DNA of 64,000 nucleotides from Xanthostigma xanthostigma (Eukaryota; Arthropoda; Insecta; Raphidioptera; Raphidiidae), in NCBI GenBank assembly GCA_963575645.1, contig OY754466.1, forward strand, positions 12,812,001 through 12,876,000, written 5' to 3'. The notes beneath the pieces were generated by a model, which saw only the letters and a list, made by a program, of their open reading frames with translations, had not been told where the DNA came from and made no database searches. Position 1 is the stretch's first letter. Each line of letters starts with the position of its first letter. The position numbers and the translations under genes are program-made. This document shows, one piece after another, positions 10,865 through 20,810 of the stretch.

Positions 10865-11146
10865 GGTGAAATGGCAAAACATACTGACCACAAATCATCT
10901 GTCAACTGTCAAATTAACTGTCACTTGAAACGGTGTTGCCAATTTCAAAACCAAACCTCCAAAAAAAACACCCTTTAGATATATAGAGTGATGCACTTTG
11001 CCCTACAGCTTATGATCGCTTACTACTGTTAAAATGTAATGTTTTGTTAGGGTAGGTGGCATATGACCGCGGCTATCATCAGATGAGAATATTTTCTTGT
11101 TTCATACGTTTCAGTAGTCGGGTTTTAGTCTTTAAACTTATTTTTT

Positions 11147-11732
11147 TAAACTCATAAACTCAAAACATTTCATACGTATCCGATACGCAGAATCAACTTA
11201 TTTAATTATTTTTTGGATTTCCAATTGCAAATACATTTCAGTAGAAAACATCATCGGATAAGTGAATATTTTGTAATTTATTTTGGTCAACAGAATAAAT
11301 ATATCATAATTTTGAAACATTTTATATATTAAAATAATTTATATAAACACAGGTACTTAGCACTTCGAACACTAAAGCTAACCGTCATCAAAATAAGCTT
11401 ATGTAACTAGGTTTGTTTGATACAAATATTAATTGCTTTTCTATGTTCAACAATATACAAAGCATGCGCCTCAAGCTCTGTGAATCTTCCGGCCTACGAC
11501 GGAAATATTTAACAATATTAACCCAATAATAGAACAATGACAGCAAAGAGGTAAAGTTCCAAATCCATTTATTTTGTAAACAGAGGTGTACAAGTTCCTA
11601 TTTAATTGTTCGCGTCGAGTTTATTGTGACTGTGAGCTACGTGCCGAAATAAATAATTGTCATATTACATAAATCATTAAATTCTATACAATGTGAATCA
11701 AAATCTTGTCTATAGTTAACATCGGAAGTTAC
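11147..11732. other. No gene recognised
   Basis: AT-rich DNA without a repeat I can match elsewhere in the window. Confidence 0.4.
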
Positions 11733-11925
11733 TAGTAGGGGAGGGAGGGGGAATGGCGCTCACATCTGTAACTCTGTCAAAAAGGAACGTAGCAACACGT
11801 CACGTCGCGTGAAGCGCGAGGGGAGGGGGCCTCTAATAGACAGCGATGCAAACGGACAGTCAGCTCGCGTCATGCGACCGTGATGAGCGTTTCTTCGTTT
11901 GCGGCCGCGCTGATCTAATTTTTAA

Positions 11926-12096
11926 TTAGGTGCTGAACAAGTTAAGTTGCTGAGCTCGCTAAACTATGGACTCAGTGTGGCAGATTTGCGTAAACTTGTT
12001 TATAAATTTGCTGAGCGCAACAATATCAAAAACAATTTTGATCAAAGCAGCAAGACAGCCGGATTGGATTGGGTACACTTCTTTATGAGACCCTGA
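11926..12096 (+). pseudogene. CENP-B/Jerky-type HTH fragment
   Basis: The frame from 11926 to the TGA at 12094-12096 contains YGLSVADLRKLVYKFAERN, then FDQSSKTAGLDWVHFFM. The pattern (LR...A...N followed by F-x5-KTAG-DW-x3-F) is that of the second DNA-binding helix-turn-helix domain in CENP-B, Jerky and pogo-family transposases, where the domain binds the transposon ends. No ATG begins the fragment and the DDE domain is missing. It could be called an exon of a domesticated gene, but it lies between inverted repeats and lacks the rest of the protein, so a transposon remnant is more likely. Confidence 0.6.
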
Positions 12097-12130
12097 GCGG
12101 CATTACCCAAAGTCAGGGGCAATGCCGCTC
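12095..12130. other. Hairpin overlapping the stop codon
   Basis: GAGCGGCATT pairs exactly with AATGCCGCTC, with an extra CCC/GGG inside, and the left arm starts within the TGA stop of the HTH fragment. The function is unknown. Confidence 0.6.
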
Positions 12131-12330
12131 AAACATGTTTTTTTAATAATGTTTTCCTACTACTAGTAGGTGAAAGATATATGCTTTTATTGTTAAATTG
12201 TTGATTACTCGATAATTAAAGACTTTGTTACTCTTGTTAATTTTGATTTATAATAAATAATTTAAAAAATACAACATGTATTCCTTAAGTGAACGCCATT
12301 CCCCCGTCCTACCCTACTTTTCGTTTCTGA

Positions 12331-12955
12331 GTTGTGATTTTTGGTGCCCCCTGAGACGTGATGCCCTAAGCAGTTGCTCATTTTGCTCTGACAGATTTGC
12401 AGAGAGAGACGAAAGAAATCCCATAAGGGTTCCGTTTTTTCATCGGATGTACGGGAACATTAAAATAGTCCTTGATGCGATATGTGAGACCTTTTCAATC
12501 TGAACACGGCTCTAGAATTTTAAATTAATCTGTCGACGCAAATTTAAATGAAGGCACTTTAAATTTTACTGACAAATGACAAACGCTGCAAATTAATAAT
12601 CTTCTTGGAAATTGTTACGGAGTGGTTTCAAATTATTAACGAGGTACTTCGTCGACAAAACTAGACCCAGTTCGAGGTTTCCCTAGATATAAAAAAAAAC
12701 ATAGCAATCTTATACAGAGCACACATTTATTATGAAACAACCCAAATAAAAAAATCGCGGCTGCTGAGTTATCATTTATTCCGGCGCCTCGAAAGCAGTA
12801 GATTCGGGTTGAGCCCCAAGAGTGACGTGTTTGAAATCATTTTTTACACGCTTTATATTAACTTCACTTGTAAGTTTGTATGTATGTTTGTTTGTAACTA
12901 TCGTTTGGACTACAGCAAGTGATTACTGTAGTATAATATGCCAGCACTGTAACTA
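12331..12955. other. No gene recognised; possible SINE body
   Basis: The 75-codon frame at 12276-12503 begins in the transposon end and has no known domain. From about 12870, TATGTATGTTTGTTTGTAAC leads into the tRNA-like sequence that follows and may belong to the same retroposon. Confidence 0.35.
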
Positions 12956-12960
12956 CAGTG

Positions 12961-13046
12961 TTTAGCCGTGCGGTCTAAGGCACGGGTCTTCGCTGACGTC
13001 AACTCTCGGAATCATGGGTCGTGGGTTCAAATCCCGTCCACGCCGA
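12961..13046 (+). repeat. tRNA-derived retroposon (Leu/Ser-like head) with A tail
   Basis: A-box-like TAGCCGTGCGGTCTAAGG (12963-12980) and B-box GGTTCAAATCC (13024-13034) are spaced as in a class II tRNA with a long variable arm. The acceptor stem does not pair. An A run follows at once (GCCGAAAAAAAAAA), as in a retroposed tRNA pseudogene or SINE head. Not a functional tRNA. Confidence 0.6.
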
Positions 13047-13083
13047 AAAAAAAAATTGTTTTTTTCGACAATTTTTTGACAAT

Positions 13084-13372
13084 AAATCGAACTAAAAAGT
13101 AAAAAATATTTTTTTTAAAATAAGCTTAAAACAGTAATGAATAAAAAATACTAGTCCAAATCTTTGATTAACGTCTGATTAGAACTCTTCAATAAATAAA
13201 TATTATTGAAAAAATACTAGTATTATTGTGAATAAAGCGTGGGGCGCTCGATGTACGAAAATGTGAACAAAGCGCCCCACGCTTTTTTTACAATAATACT
13301 TGTATTTTTTATTCATTATTGTTTTAAGCTTATTTTAAAAAAAATATTTTTTACTTTTTAGTTCGATATAAA
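13084..13372. repeat. Palindrome broken by a repeat fragment
   Basis: The outer arms share ATCGAACTAAAAAGTAAAAA and AAAATAAGCTTAAAACA with their inverted copies at about 13310-13372. The inner hairpin (AGCGTGGGGCGCT...AGCGCCCCACGCT, about 13226-13286) is GC-rich. A piece of the TCGACCAATTTTT family (about 13152-13210, CTTTGATTAACGTCTG) sits in the left arm only, so it inserted after the palindrome formed. Confidence 0.75.
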
Positions 13373-13374
13373 GC

Positions 13375-14091
13375 GTGTTTTTTAGTTTTTTTTAAACTAT
13401 ATTTTTTCTATATTTGCATCACCAACGGATGTTTCATAACAATATCAAACTGTGTAGCTATTTATTTGTATATTATACAGTTAATATTGATTTTAAATAA
13501 TCCGCATTTTCAAATGTCATGTGTACACATGTAGGTGCGCATTATAATCACGTTACGTGTATTTAAAAATTATTTTTCACACTGTAATATGTGTTTGACA
13601 TAATGTTTATGACCGAACATTACTCTGTTTTTAGTTACACACCTACGAAGTCCAAGCTCTAACCGTACAAAAGTCTACTGGACAATACTACTAAAACTTT
13701 AGCAGTCCGGTTCGGCTTCGCCGGGTTTTGTTGATTACCTATTAAAGATAAATATATTTCGCTGATGCGGACTTTTTTTATGGAATACTAGCGGCCCGTA
13801 TCAATTATTAACATCACTGTGTTTTGCAATTGTTTTTGCATACCTGGCAGACCTCGTGTTGAACATTTATCCCTTTGGAGAGAGGTCTGCCAACAAATTG
13901 ATACTTCTCTATATACCCTGTATAAATATCATCAAATAGTCTTGAATCGTATTCGAAATACTGATAACAAAAAAAACATAGTAAAAAACATTGAATTAGT
14001 GTTAAATTCAATAATAAAATTTTAGTTTTCCAGTAGAAATTTGTACGGTCAGTGCTCGGACTATTATGCCTATTTATGTGCCGTAATGTTA
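13375..14091. other. No gene; short Helitron-like scraps
   Basis: At 13700-13740 (AGCAGTCCGGTTCGGCTTCG) and 13785-13800 (TACTAGCGGCCCGTA) there are short sequences resembling the CTAG-type end of the Helitron-like repeats at 20811 and 37563. The rest is unassigned. Confidence 0.4.
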
Positions 14092-14528
14092 AGGCCGCTG
14101 TACACGAGGCTAGAAACGCTGCTAGATTCCTTCTAGATTTGCCTACTAGTTTTCTAGCGCTGGTTTTCTTGATTGCTGTTAAGTGCTCGCTTCACACGAG
14201 ACTATTTTTCAAGCGTGTTTTGTGGATAGATCTGGTGCGCGCACAGTGATAGTTCGAATATAAACACAGAGTAAAACGTGTCTGTTGTCTGGCAAAATTA
14301 CGCCATGTGGGCGTTTGTTCAAGTGCCCACGTGAAGATACTGCTTCCTGATTGGTTCTTGCTCATACCTAGCGACAAATCTAGCAGGGAAAATAGCCCCT
14401 GTTCTAATTTTAAAACCTATCTTCTGAGCTAGCAAGGCAGCCCGCAGTGACGTCATTTCCAGCTTCGTACCCAGCCTACCGGCTAGCAGAACTCCTAGCA
14501 GCGTTTCTAGTCTCGTGTGCAGCGGCCT
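14092..14528. mobile_element. PIF/Harbinger-type MITE, copy 1
   Basis: Terminal inverted repeats AGGCCGCTG(T/C)ACACGAG continue through GCTAGAAACGCTGCTAG at both ends. The flanks are TTA at 14089-14091 and 14529-14531, a perfect 3-bp duplication as made by PIF/Harbinger transposases. The interior has no convincing coding frame; the small ORFs on both strands are by-products. Full-length relative at 55504; ends only at 42807 and 61488. Confidence 0.85.
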
Positions 14529-14529
14529 T

Positions 14530-15140
14530 TAGTAATGTTAATTTTGTAGATACATAACATTTACTAGTTCAACAGAAATTTTTCAAAACTTTTATATCTT
14601 TTGTTTAATTAATATTTTTGTAAAAAAACGGTATACAAACAAAATTGAAAGTTTTAATGTAAATAATTTCTACTCTTTATTTTAAAGCTTACTGGAATTA
14701 TTTTGTGTAATAAAGAAGCACAATTTGAGAAAATAAATTGAAAAAAACCTGGCTAATTTTCCAGCACAAATATTTAGTTCAATGGATTACTTTGTCTGAC
14801 TTGAATTAAATAAACACAACCCGGAAGCAATGCGACAGTTACATGTTCGTTTCGAAACAAATTCCTTTATGCCAGTTTGTACCGTTTGAATTGCAAAAAA
14901 GAAAAATATTTTAATTATAATATTTTGTTTTTTCAGTGTAACAACACGAACACTATATCTCCTTAACTGGGTACCTATAAAAATCAATAATTAAACGTTT
15001 CGTTTAATTATTATTACAGTTATTTGAAAAATGCTCATTCGACACAATGTTATAAGAGCATGAAAAATTGCAAACGGTAGGCGGTGGTACCGTCACGCAC
15101 CCAGCGAATGGCTGTTATTATAAAAGCGCAATCAGAACAG
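14530..15140. other. No gene recognised
   Basis: AT-rich DNA with no repeat matched in this window. Confidence 0.4.
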
Positions 15141-15142
15141 AT

Positions 15143-15642
15143 TTTATTCAACACGCGTGAGTAATATATAATTTCGGGGCCCTGCTAAATTCGGGAGAAC
15201 TAATAAATTACTTCATGTTGACGCGTAGAGTGCTAATAATGAGCCGAAACTGTACGATAATGTATTACTGCATAGTTTCTGGACCAATAGGAACGCGGTA
15301 GCGAGCCGAAACTGTACGGTAATGAATTATTACTGCATAGTTTCTGGACCAATAGGAACGCGGTAGCGATTTGTATATATGAAAACAGCATCGCAATTCA
15401 GCGAAAGTCAGGGCCATCTTGTGTGCATCGAGGGCGGTGGGTACGTCAATCAATGAAGTGATTTATTATTTTTCCCTCTTTTATCAGGGCACCGATTACA
15501 TATTACTCGTGCTAGTTGAATAAAGTATTATGTGCGACCATTGATCGAAGGAGAATATTTCACTCGCGTGTTACCGCACTCGCTACGCTCGTGCGGCAAA
15601 TTTCACGCTCATGGAATCTACTCCTTCTCTCACTAGTCGCAC
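15143..15642. mobile_element. Composite TIR-plus-hairpin repeat, copy 1
   Basis: Part one (15143-15523) has inverted ends TTTATTCAAC...GAGTAATAT and GGGCCCTG against CAGGGCACCGATTACATATT. Part two (15531-15642) is a hairpin from TGTGCGAC to GTCGCACA. The same two parts are adjacent at 18743-19224. Inside part one is a near-perfect tandem duplication (15241-15302, 15303-15367; unit contains GAGCCGAAACTGTACG). Inside part two sits an extra hairpin, CCGCACTCGC...GTGCGG, that copy 2 lacks. Confidence 0.65.
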
Positions 15643-15644
15643 AA

Positions 15645-16125
15645 CATACTATTAATTCATGCAAAAATGTTTCACGGAAAAGCAAACCGGCTGACAATTT
15701 GAGAAGCACTGATATACACAGTCTACATACAACTCGATATCTCAGAGTATAATTCAAAATATATGTATATGCAAGAATTCATTACGTGTGAAACGCAGCA
15801 GCTGTCATTTAGAGTTAAGAATTAATTTCTCTAACTTAAGCGTCTTAAGTAACTACTTTCTCTGTTTGAAGAACGCTTTATGTAACAGAAGTTAGCACGA
15901 AACGAACACTTAAAAATACTTTCTTAATTTGGAACAGTTGTCTTATGGCCAAATTAACCGAACGTGAGTATTATTCGATTCATTTGTTTCATTCCTCCGA
16001 ATAAATAGCGATAATTCAATTCACCAAACAAAATTATGTCCAAATTCTCGGGTATAAATATTTATTCGCCTGAGAAAATAATAATCCACCACATAGATCA
16101 TGATTCCTAACCTATAAACGTGGAT
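15645..16125. other. No gene recognised
   Basis: No assignable repeat or frame. Confidence 0.4.
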
Positions 16126-16129
16126 TATT

Positions 16130-16463
16130 ATAAATAATTTAATAAAAATCAGAGGAATAGGATCAGGAAATCAGTCAAAACTTCATGCTTACTCGCGACG
16201 TTTCGGCTTTAATTAAGCCTTCCTCAGGCGTTCTGAAAATACATCACAACATAGTACACATTAGTTTAAATCTTAAAACAACAATTAAAATAGAATAAAA
16301 TAAATTATTTCATACCATAAACTATCTAATGTGTAGATACTATGTTGTGATGTATTTTCAGAACGCCTGAGGAAGGCTTAATTAAAGCCGAAACGTCGCG
16401 AGTAAGCATGAAGTTTTGAATGATTTCCTGATCCTATTCCTCTGATTTTTATTAAATTATATT
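16130..16463. repeat. Palindromic repeat with CTGAGGA...GAAACG motifs
   Basis: Arms of about 135 bases share AATTTAATAAAAATCAGAGG and ATGTATTTTCAGAACGCCTG in inverted order. Each arm contains CTGAGGA-A-GGCTT-AATTA-AAGCC-GAAACGTCG (forward at 16366-16398, reversed at 16198-16232), a stem-loop between two conserved blocks. No coding sequence. Confidence 0.75.
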
Positions 16464-16955
16464 TTTACATCATCAAGGATCTTAAATAGTATCACAATGT
16501 GGAGTATTATATCTACAGTTTGCTCTTGTGTATTTATTTATGTGTAGTTTACCTTTTGTGAAGTGTATAGTTGTAAATTTCGTTCCTTTGTTGATAGACC
16601 GGTCGATATTCTATCAACCGATGAACGTTTGTGAAACTGCCTAGAGTTGAAGCTTCACATCAGCATTATATCTTTTCCAAACAGATTCGAAATTAATAAA
16701 CTTGCGAAGCTATAGAAAGCTTTAGTTGCAGAATTCATTCATCTCGTATCTGGCGTATTTTTGGCCCCATTGTTACTAGTGTATTTGTCTATATACACAG
16801 TGTATAATTGGCACACACACTATTGACGTCAGTTGGATGGCGAGACCATAAAATCTAAACGTTTCACATCATTCTGAATAATTTGGTATTCCTGCCCTAG
16901 CACTGGCATCAGTCAAGTTGGGCAGGATTATTCCTTCATAATTTATTAAAAACAA
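16464..16955. other. No gene; short dispersed repeat near 16800
   Basis: At 16795-16875 a segment (TGGCACACACACTATTGACG, later ATAAAATCTAAACGTTTC) resembles 47510-47570 and more weakly 29840-29915, so a small dispersed repeat is present. The rest is unassigned. Confidence 0.4.
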
Positions 16956-16959
16956 ATGT

Positions 16960-17210
16960 ATATCATTATTGATAGGTATTTGGAAAAAATTCCGTGGCAT
17001 AAGGATCGAAAATGAAGCAATACTGAAATTTTTTAAACTTGCATTTAATGCTGACGTTTCGATACGTTTTGTATCATCTTCAGAGCATTTGAAAACTCTG
17101 AAGATGATACAAAACTTCAGCATTAAATGCAAGTTTAAAAAATTTCAGTATTGCTTCATTTTCGATCCTTATGTCACGGATTTTTTTCCAAATACCTATC
17201 ATTAACTTCA
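16960..17210. repeat. Near-perfect palindrome, about 120-bp arms
   Basis: The left arm ends at CTTCAGAG and the right begins CTCTGAAG, separated by about ten bases (17087-17097). Outer ends are ATAGGTATTTGGAAAAAA and its complement. The left arm carries, on the minus strand, CTGAAGA-T-GATAC-AAAAC-GTATC-GAAACGTC. The right arm has lost a stretch of that motif. The frames called on each strand here are mirror images of each other and not genes. Confidence 0.8.
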
Positions 17211-17282
17211 ATGGATCACAGTTACTGTATTTATTGAATAGAGTCAAATTCACGTATATCATTATTATTTTGGAATTAAATA

Positions 17283-18264
17283 AAAAAAAAAATTGGTTGT
17301 CTGTAAAGTCGGTTTACGGACGATAGTTTTACGTGATAACGTATTCCGTAATACATAACCTAAATTTATATAATAATTATTATAATTCGAATCTATGATA
17401 TTGCATCTTTCGCTTCAAATTTAGGTAAATTTTATTAAGTAGAATAATAAAACACTATAAAAAGTACACTATTATTATATAAAAAACAACTATGGCATGT
17501 ATCTCTTTTGCGCATGCGCCGATTTTCCCCAAAAAATTTACAAAAATTTCTAGTAAAAATAGATAGAGTAAAAACCGTTTTAAAAACTATATTATTATTA
17601 TATAAAACATCATTATAAGAGATATATTCTTTTACGCATGCTCAAAAACAATAGGCCACTTCATATTTGCATATCAAACATCCTCCCAAAATTTGGTTTC
17701 AATCCGCTTATCCTTGGTGTCGGAATGATAAGAAATGTCAAAAGTGACGTTTGCAACTGTCAAAGTATTATGTTCTAATAATAATTAATTAGTTATTCCA
17801 ATAGTTAACTTAGAAGGCGTTGCATTTCACAAAATACTAATGTCAAAAAATTGAATTAAACATTAGAAATGCAGCCGTTTCCATGTTAAGACAAGACATA
17901 CGTTATTTTCTAATTTCCATGTACGGCAAACAAAGACGACCAACCGCGTCGCGTCATGCATTAGACAACATTGCATTTATACAGCTGTTTTTCTATATAA
18001 ATTTGTATAAAAAAACTGTTTAGACAAATTCTGTTATACGAAATCTATGTAAAATGTTCTCCTCTTTCGTTTAAGACTGGTTTCAAACCGATCTGATTTA
18101 AAATGAGCGAGAAATTAGCAAAAAGCACGCACAGGGTCAGGCGGAACGTTACGCGTTAGGAACGTTAGGAACGTTACGTTACACTTTTTCGTGCATGCAG
18201 TCGGTGTTTTATCAATTTATAAGATTGGTGATTCATCAATTTATAAGACGTTATCACGTCAAAA
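17283..18264 (+). mobile_element. About 1-kb unclassified repeat, copy 1
   Basis: Starts after an A run with ATTGGTTGTCTGTAAAGTCG and ends ACGTTATCACGTCAAAA. A copy of almost the same length and sequence, same orientation, is at 34273-35262, and a shorter inverted one at 36470-37075. Both ends hold the 12-mer ACGTGATAACGT in inverted orientation a short way in, so the terminal structure is subterminally inverted. Near the right end AACGTTAGG recurs. No transposase frame remains. Confidence 0.75.
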
Positions 18265-18742
18265 TAAATATCATATTAATTATCATAAATATCATTTTAA
18301 TACGTATTATATGCGTTTTGCTAAATCTTGAAAGACTAAATCGATTTAAACAAAATTTGGTACACGTACTGAAATCTATCACCGCAAAAAATAGGTGTAA
18401 TTTTAAATAACTTTTGAGCTCGAAAACACCGAAAAAATTTCCGTTATTATTTAAAAAATTGAAAGTATGTATATCCTTTAGTAAATAATATGTCCTTGAA
18501 ATTATCAGATAGGGCCGGACTCTAAAAAAAAAATTAATTTCCTAGTAGTGCATTACTTTCTGAAAGATGCGTAAAATTTGGTGCATATGCTGGACTTATA
18601 TACGTAAGAATTATGAAAAATGTAAGTAATAACTTTTAGGGCGTATTTTTTTATTTTGCTCAGAAATAAGTTTATGATCATATAACCAGTGGCGGATTTG
18701 CAGTCTTATACGCCCTAGGCCCCAGACCATGTAGTAAATACC

Positions 18743-19224
18743 TTTATTCAACACGCGTGAGTAATATGTAATTTCGGGGCCCTGCTAAACGTGGGAGAAA
18801 TAATATATTACTTCACTAGTGTAATAATGAATTTTCTGGCGTGGGAGAAATAATATATTACTTCACTAGTGTAATAATGAATTTTCTGGACCAATAGAAA
18901 CTCAGTAGCAAGCCCAAGCGCTAAATAATGAAAAAACTGCAAGTAGCTTCTGGACCAATAGGAACGTGGTAGGCGGTATTGTATACTTATATGAAAACAG
19001 CATCGCAATTCAGCGAAATCATGGCAATCTTGTGTATACACTGACGGTGGTACGTCAATCAATGAAGTGATTTATTATTTTTCCCTCTTTTATCAGGGCC
19101 CCGATTACATATTACTCCTGCTAGTTGAATAAAGTATTATGTGCGACTATTGATAGAAGGAGAATATTCCACTCGCGTGTGTTTTACGCTCATGAAATCT
19201 TCTCCTTCTCTCACTAGTCGCACA
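18743..19224. mobile_element. Composite TIR-plus-hairpin repeat, copy 2
   Basis: Same layout as 15143-15642: TTTATTCAACACGCGTGAGT at the left, CAGGGCCCCGATTACATATT and TTGAATAAA at 19097-19133, then the TGTGCGAC hairpin. It carries its own exact 50-bp tandem duplication (18790-18839 and 18840-18889), in the same zone where copy 1 has a different duplication. A SINE tail begins just beyond it. Confidence 0.65.
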
Positions 19225-19231
19225 ATATACT

Positions 19232-19620
19232 ATTATGTCATAACAGACGCTATTCGCACCTACTATTTTCCATCTATCACATTTCCCGTTATATTCTACA
19301 TTTTTAAACTTCCACTTAATTAATAGCAATGGGTGAATGAAGGAATTTTTGGACATTAGGATAAGGTAGGCAAATTAGAGCACAGGAGTTTGACAGGTAA
19401 TCGGCCATGGCCTTGAATAAGGAACCATCTCGATATTTATCTGGAATTATCGAGAGAAACCATAGAAAACCTCAGCGAGATGAACGGTATAGGAATTACC
19501 GTTTCTCGGCGAGAGGCAGCAGGAAAAACTCCCAGCCACATCTGCCTCCGCCGGGATTCGAACCCGGTACCTCCCGAACGCGAGTCTAGTACTCTCACCA
19601 CTACGCCACCCTGCTCGGTC
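19232..19620 (-). mobile_element. tRNA-headed SINE, copy 1
   Basis: Read on the minus strand, the head (19620 to about 19545) has A-box GTGGCGTAGTGGTGAGAG and B-box GGTTCGAATCC, then the family body: CTGCTGCCTCTCGCCGAGAA, then TCGAGATGGTTCCTTATTC, ending TCTGTTATGACATAA. Other copies are 25499, 48736, 53160 and 53640. RNA polymerase III transcription from the head is expected from the boxes. The ORFs on both strands here (for example 19437-19667) are by-products. Confidence 0.8.
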
Positions 19621-19914
19621 GCAAAAAGGAGTGATGTATTAGCAAATACACTGTTTTGTCTGCACAATAATTTTGAACTGCAGCCGGTGTTATTTAATAT
19701 TAAATTCAGTATCGTTCAGCGTGCCTTCCTTGCTTTGTGATGTATTTATTGGACACGCTGTTATAAAGCCGCTCGACTTGTTCCTCACTTTATAATTAAG
19801 AAAATTTATTAATATCGCTTAAGAAACTGTGTCAGATTCCTTTTTGTTCTGCAGTTCCTGCTTCCACTGGGAACCAGAGTTTGTCTGCCGCAGATGTATG
19901 TCTATACTCTATAG

Positions 19915-20451
19915 CAGTGATTCCCAAAGTGGTCTATATCGACCCCCAGGGGTCGACGATAACTTGCAAGGGGTCCATGTCAGCGGGAAAAAAATTGAGG
20001 GTCCATGAAATGAAAATGGGGGTCAACGATAGTGAATCTCCTAACAAAAAAAGAAACAAACTGGACATTGTTAACCAAAGAGATTTAAGATTAAATCTAA
20101 CTAAATTGGTGCCAAATGTTGAAAATTTATTATTAAAACATCAAGTTCATCCCTCACACTAAAAGCATTTATTTTTTGCTTAGTTATTTTATGTAACAGA
20201 AATTAAATTTTAATTTGGTTTGTTTTAATTTGAATCTAATTAATAAATGTATAAAACTAAACATTCCACAATACATTTCACTACCGTTATAAATTTAAAT
20301 CGTTCAAAGTGAGTAGCACTATACCGGTTGTCAAAAATACATTTGAAATTAATGAATTTGCAAAAAATCAATATCAGATAAGCAGGGGGTCTACCTAAAA
20401 CTGAAAAACATGGCAAGTGGTCTACGAGACAAAAAAGTTTGGGAACCTCTG
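19915..20451 (+). mobile_element. hAT element, family 1, copy 1
   Basis: Ends CAGTGATTCCCAAAG and (complement) CAGAGGTTCCCAAAC are typical hAT termini. The 8-bp flanks are CTCTATAG and CTCTATAC, one mismatch. The element is 537 bp and keeps only the 3' end of a transposase gene. Further copies at 33286 and 60306. Confidence 0.9.
20010..20162 (+). pseudogene. hAT transposase C-terminal remnant, copy 1
   Basis: Fifty codons from an ATG to TAA. The end, RDLRLNLTKL...VENLLLKHQ...PSH, has the pattern of the final residues of ZBED5/FAM200/SCAND3-type hAT transposases, just after the dimerisation region. Nothing upstream of about residue 20 is recognisable. The same 50 codons, with a few substitutions and no stops, are present in the copies at 33375 and 60402, so the frame was open in the common ancestor of these deletion derivatives. 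Whether it is translated is unknown; it lacks every catalytic residue. Confidence 0.6.
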
Positions 20452-20810
20452 CTCTATACAGAGACATTCAGAAAATAATTTTACATAATATCCGAGCTAG
20501 AATTAATTTCTTGATTTAAAAGACAGTTCATTTTATGTTTCTCCTGCATTCTCTCAAATTAATTTCATATTGAATTGTGCAAAGAAGAAAATAATTCTCA
20601 AGCTCTATCTATATTATAGCATTGCAGTGGAAGTTCTGTTTTGCGAAGACCCATTTCCACTTGATAATACAACCCAGATTTCTCTCTTTGGAGTTACAGA
20701 TGTTCACTTGGGTCCAAAAGTATTTAGAGGTATTGTACTCGTAGGAATCCTCATGTAATAAGAGAAATTTGTTTTGTTAAATACTTCAAAGTCTTAGGTT
20801 TTATAATATA
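20452..20810. other. No gene recognised
   Basis: A 62-codon frame at 20570-20758 has no known domain. Confidence 0.4.

Larger units (their letters stand above)
10071..10975 (-). mobile_element. Internally deleted Tc1/mariner element
   Basis: Terminal inverted repeats read A(T/A)GGGTGTTTTTTTT(A/G)GAGGT and are flanked by TA at 10069-10070 and 10976-10977, the target duplication of Tc1/mariner elements. The minus strand encodes the two ends of a transposase; the middle, including the first two catalytic aspartates, is gone. At 905 bp it is shorter than the 1.2-1.4 kb usual for the group. It cannot move by itself. Confidence 0.85.
9961..11146. repeat. Inverted-repeat element split by a mariner insertion
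   Basis: The arms 9961-10045 and 11057-11146 are inverted copies (shared core GAAACAAGAAAATATTCTCA). The mariner-type element 10071-10975 lies between them. Removing it leaves a short palindrome of about 280 bases, so the mariner landed inside an older foldback unit. Confidence 0.7.
11733..12326 (+). mobile_element. Probable pogo/Tc5-type element with TIRs
   Basis: The left end (GGGAGGGGGAATGGCG at about 11744-11759) and right end (CGCCATTCCCCCGTCC at about 12295-12310) form an inverted repeat of about 30 bases with indels. Between them is a CENP-B-type helix-turn-helix fragment, as found in pogo-related transposases. The left part is unusually GC-rich for this window. A clean TSD is not visible. 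Confidence 0.6.

Noticed and set aside
11926-12096. Exon of a host CENP-B-like gene
   Set aside because: No start, no remaining domains, and it lies between inverted repeats; a transposon fragment is simpler.
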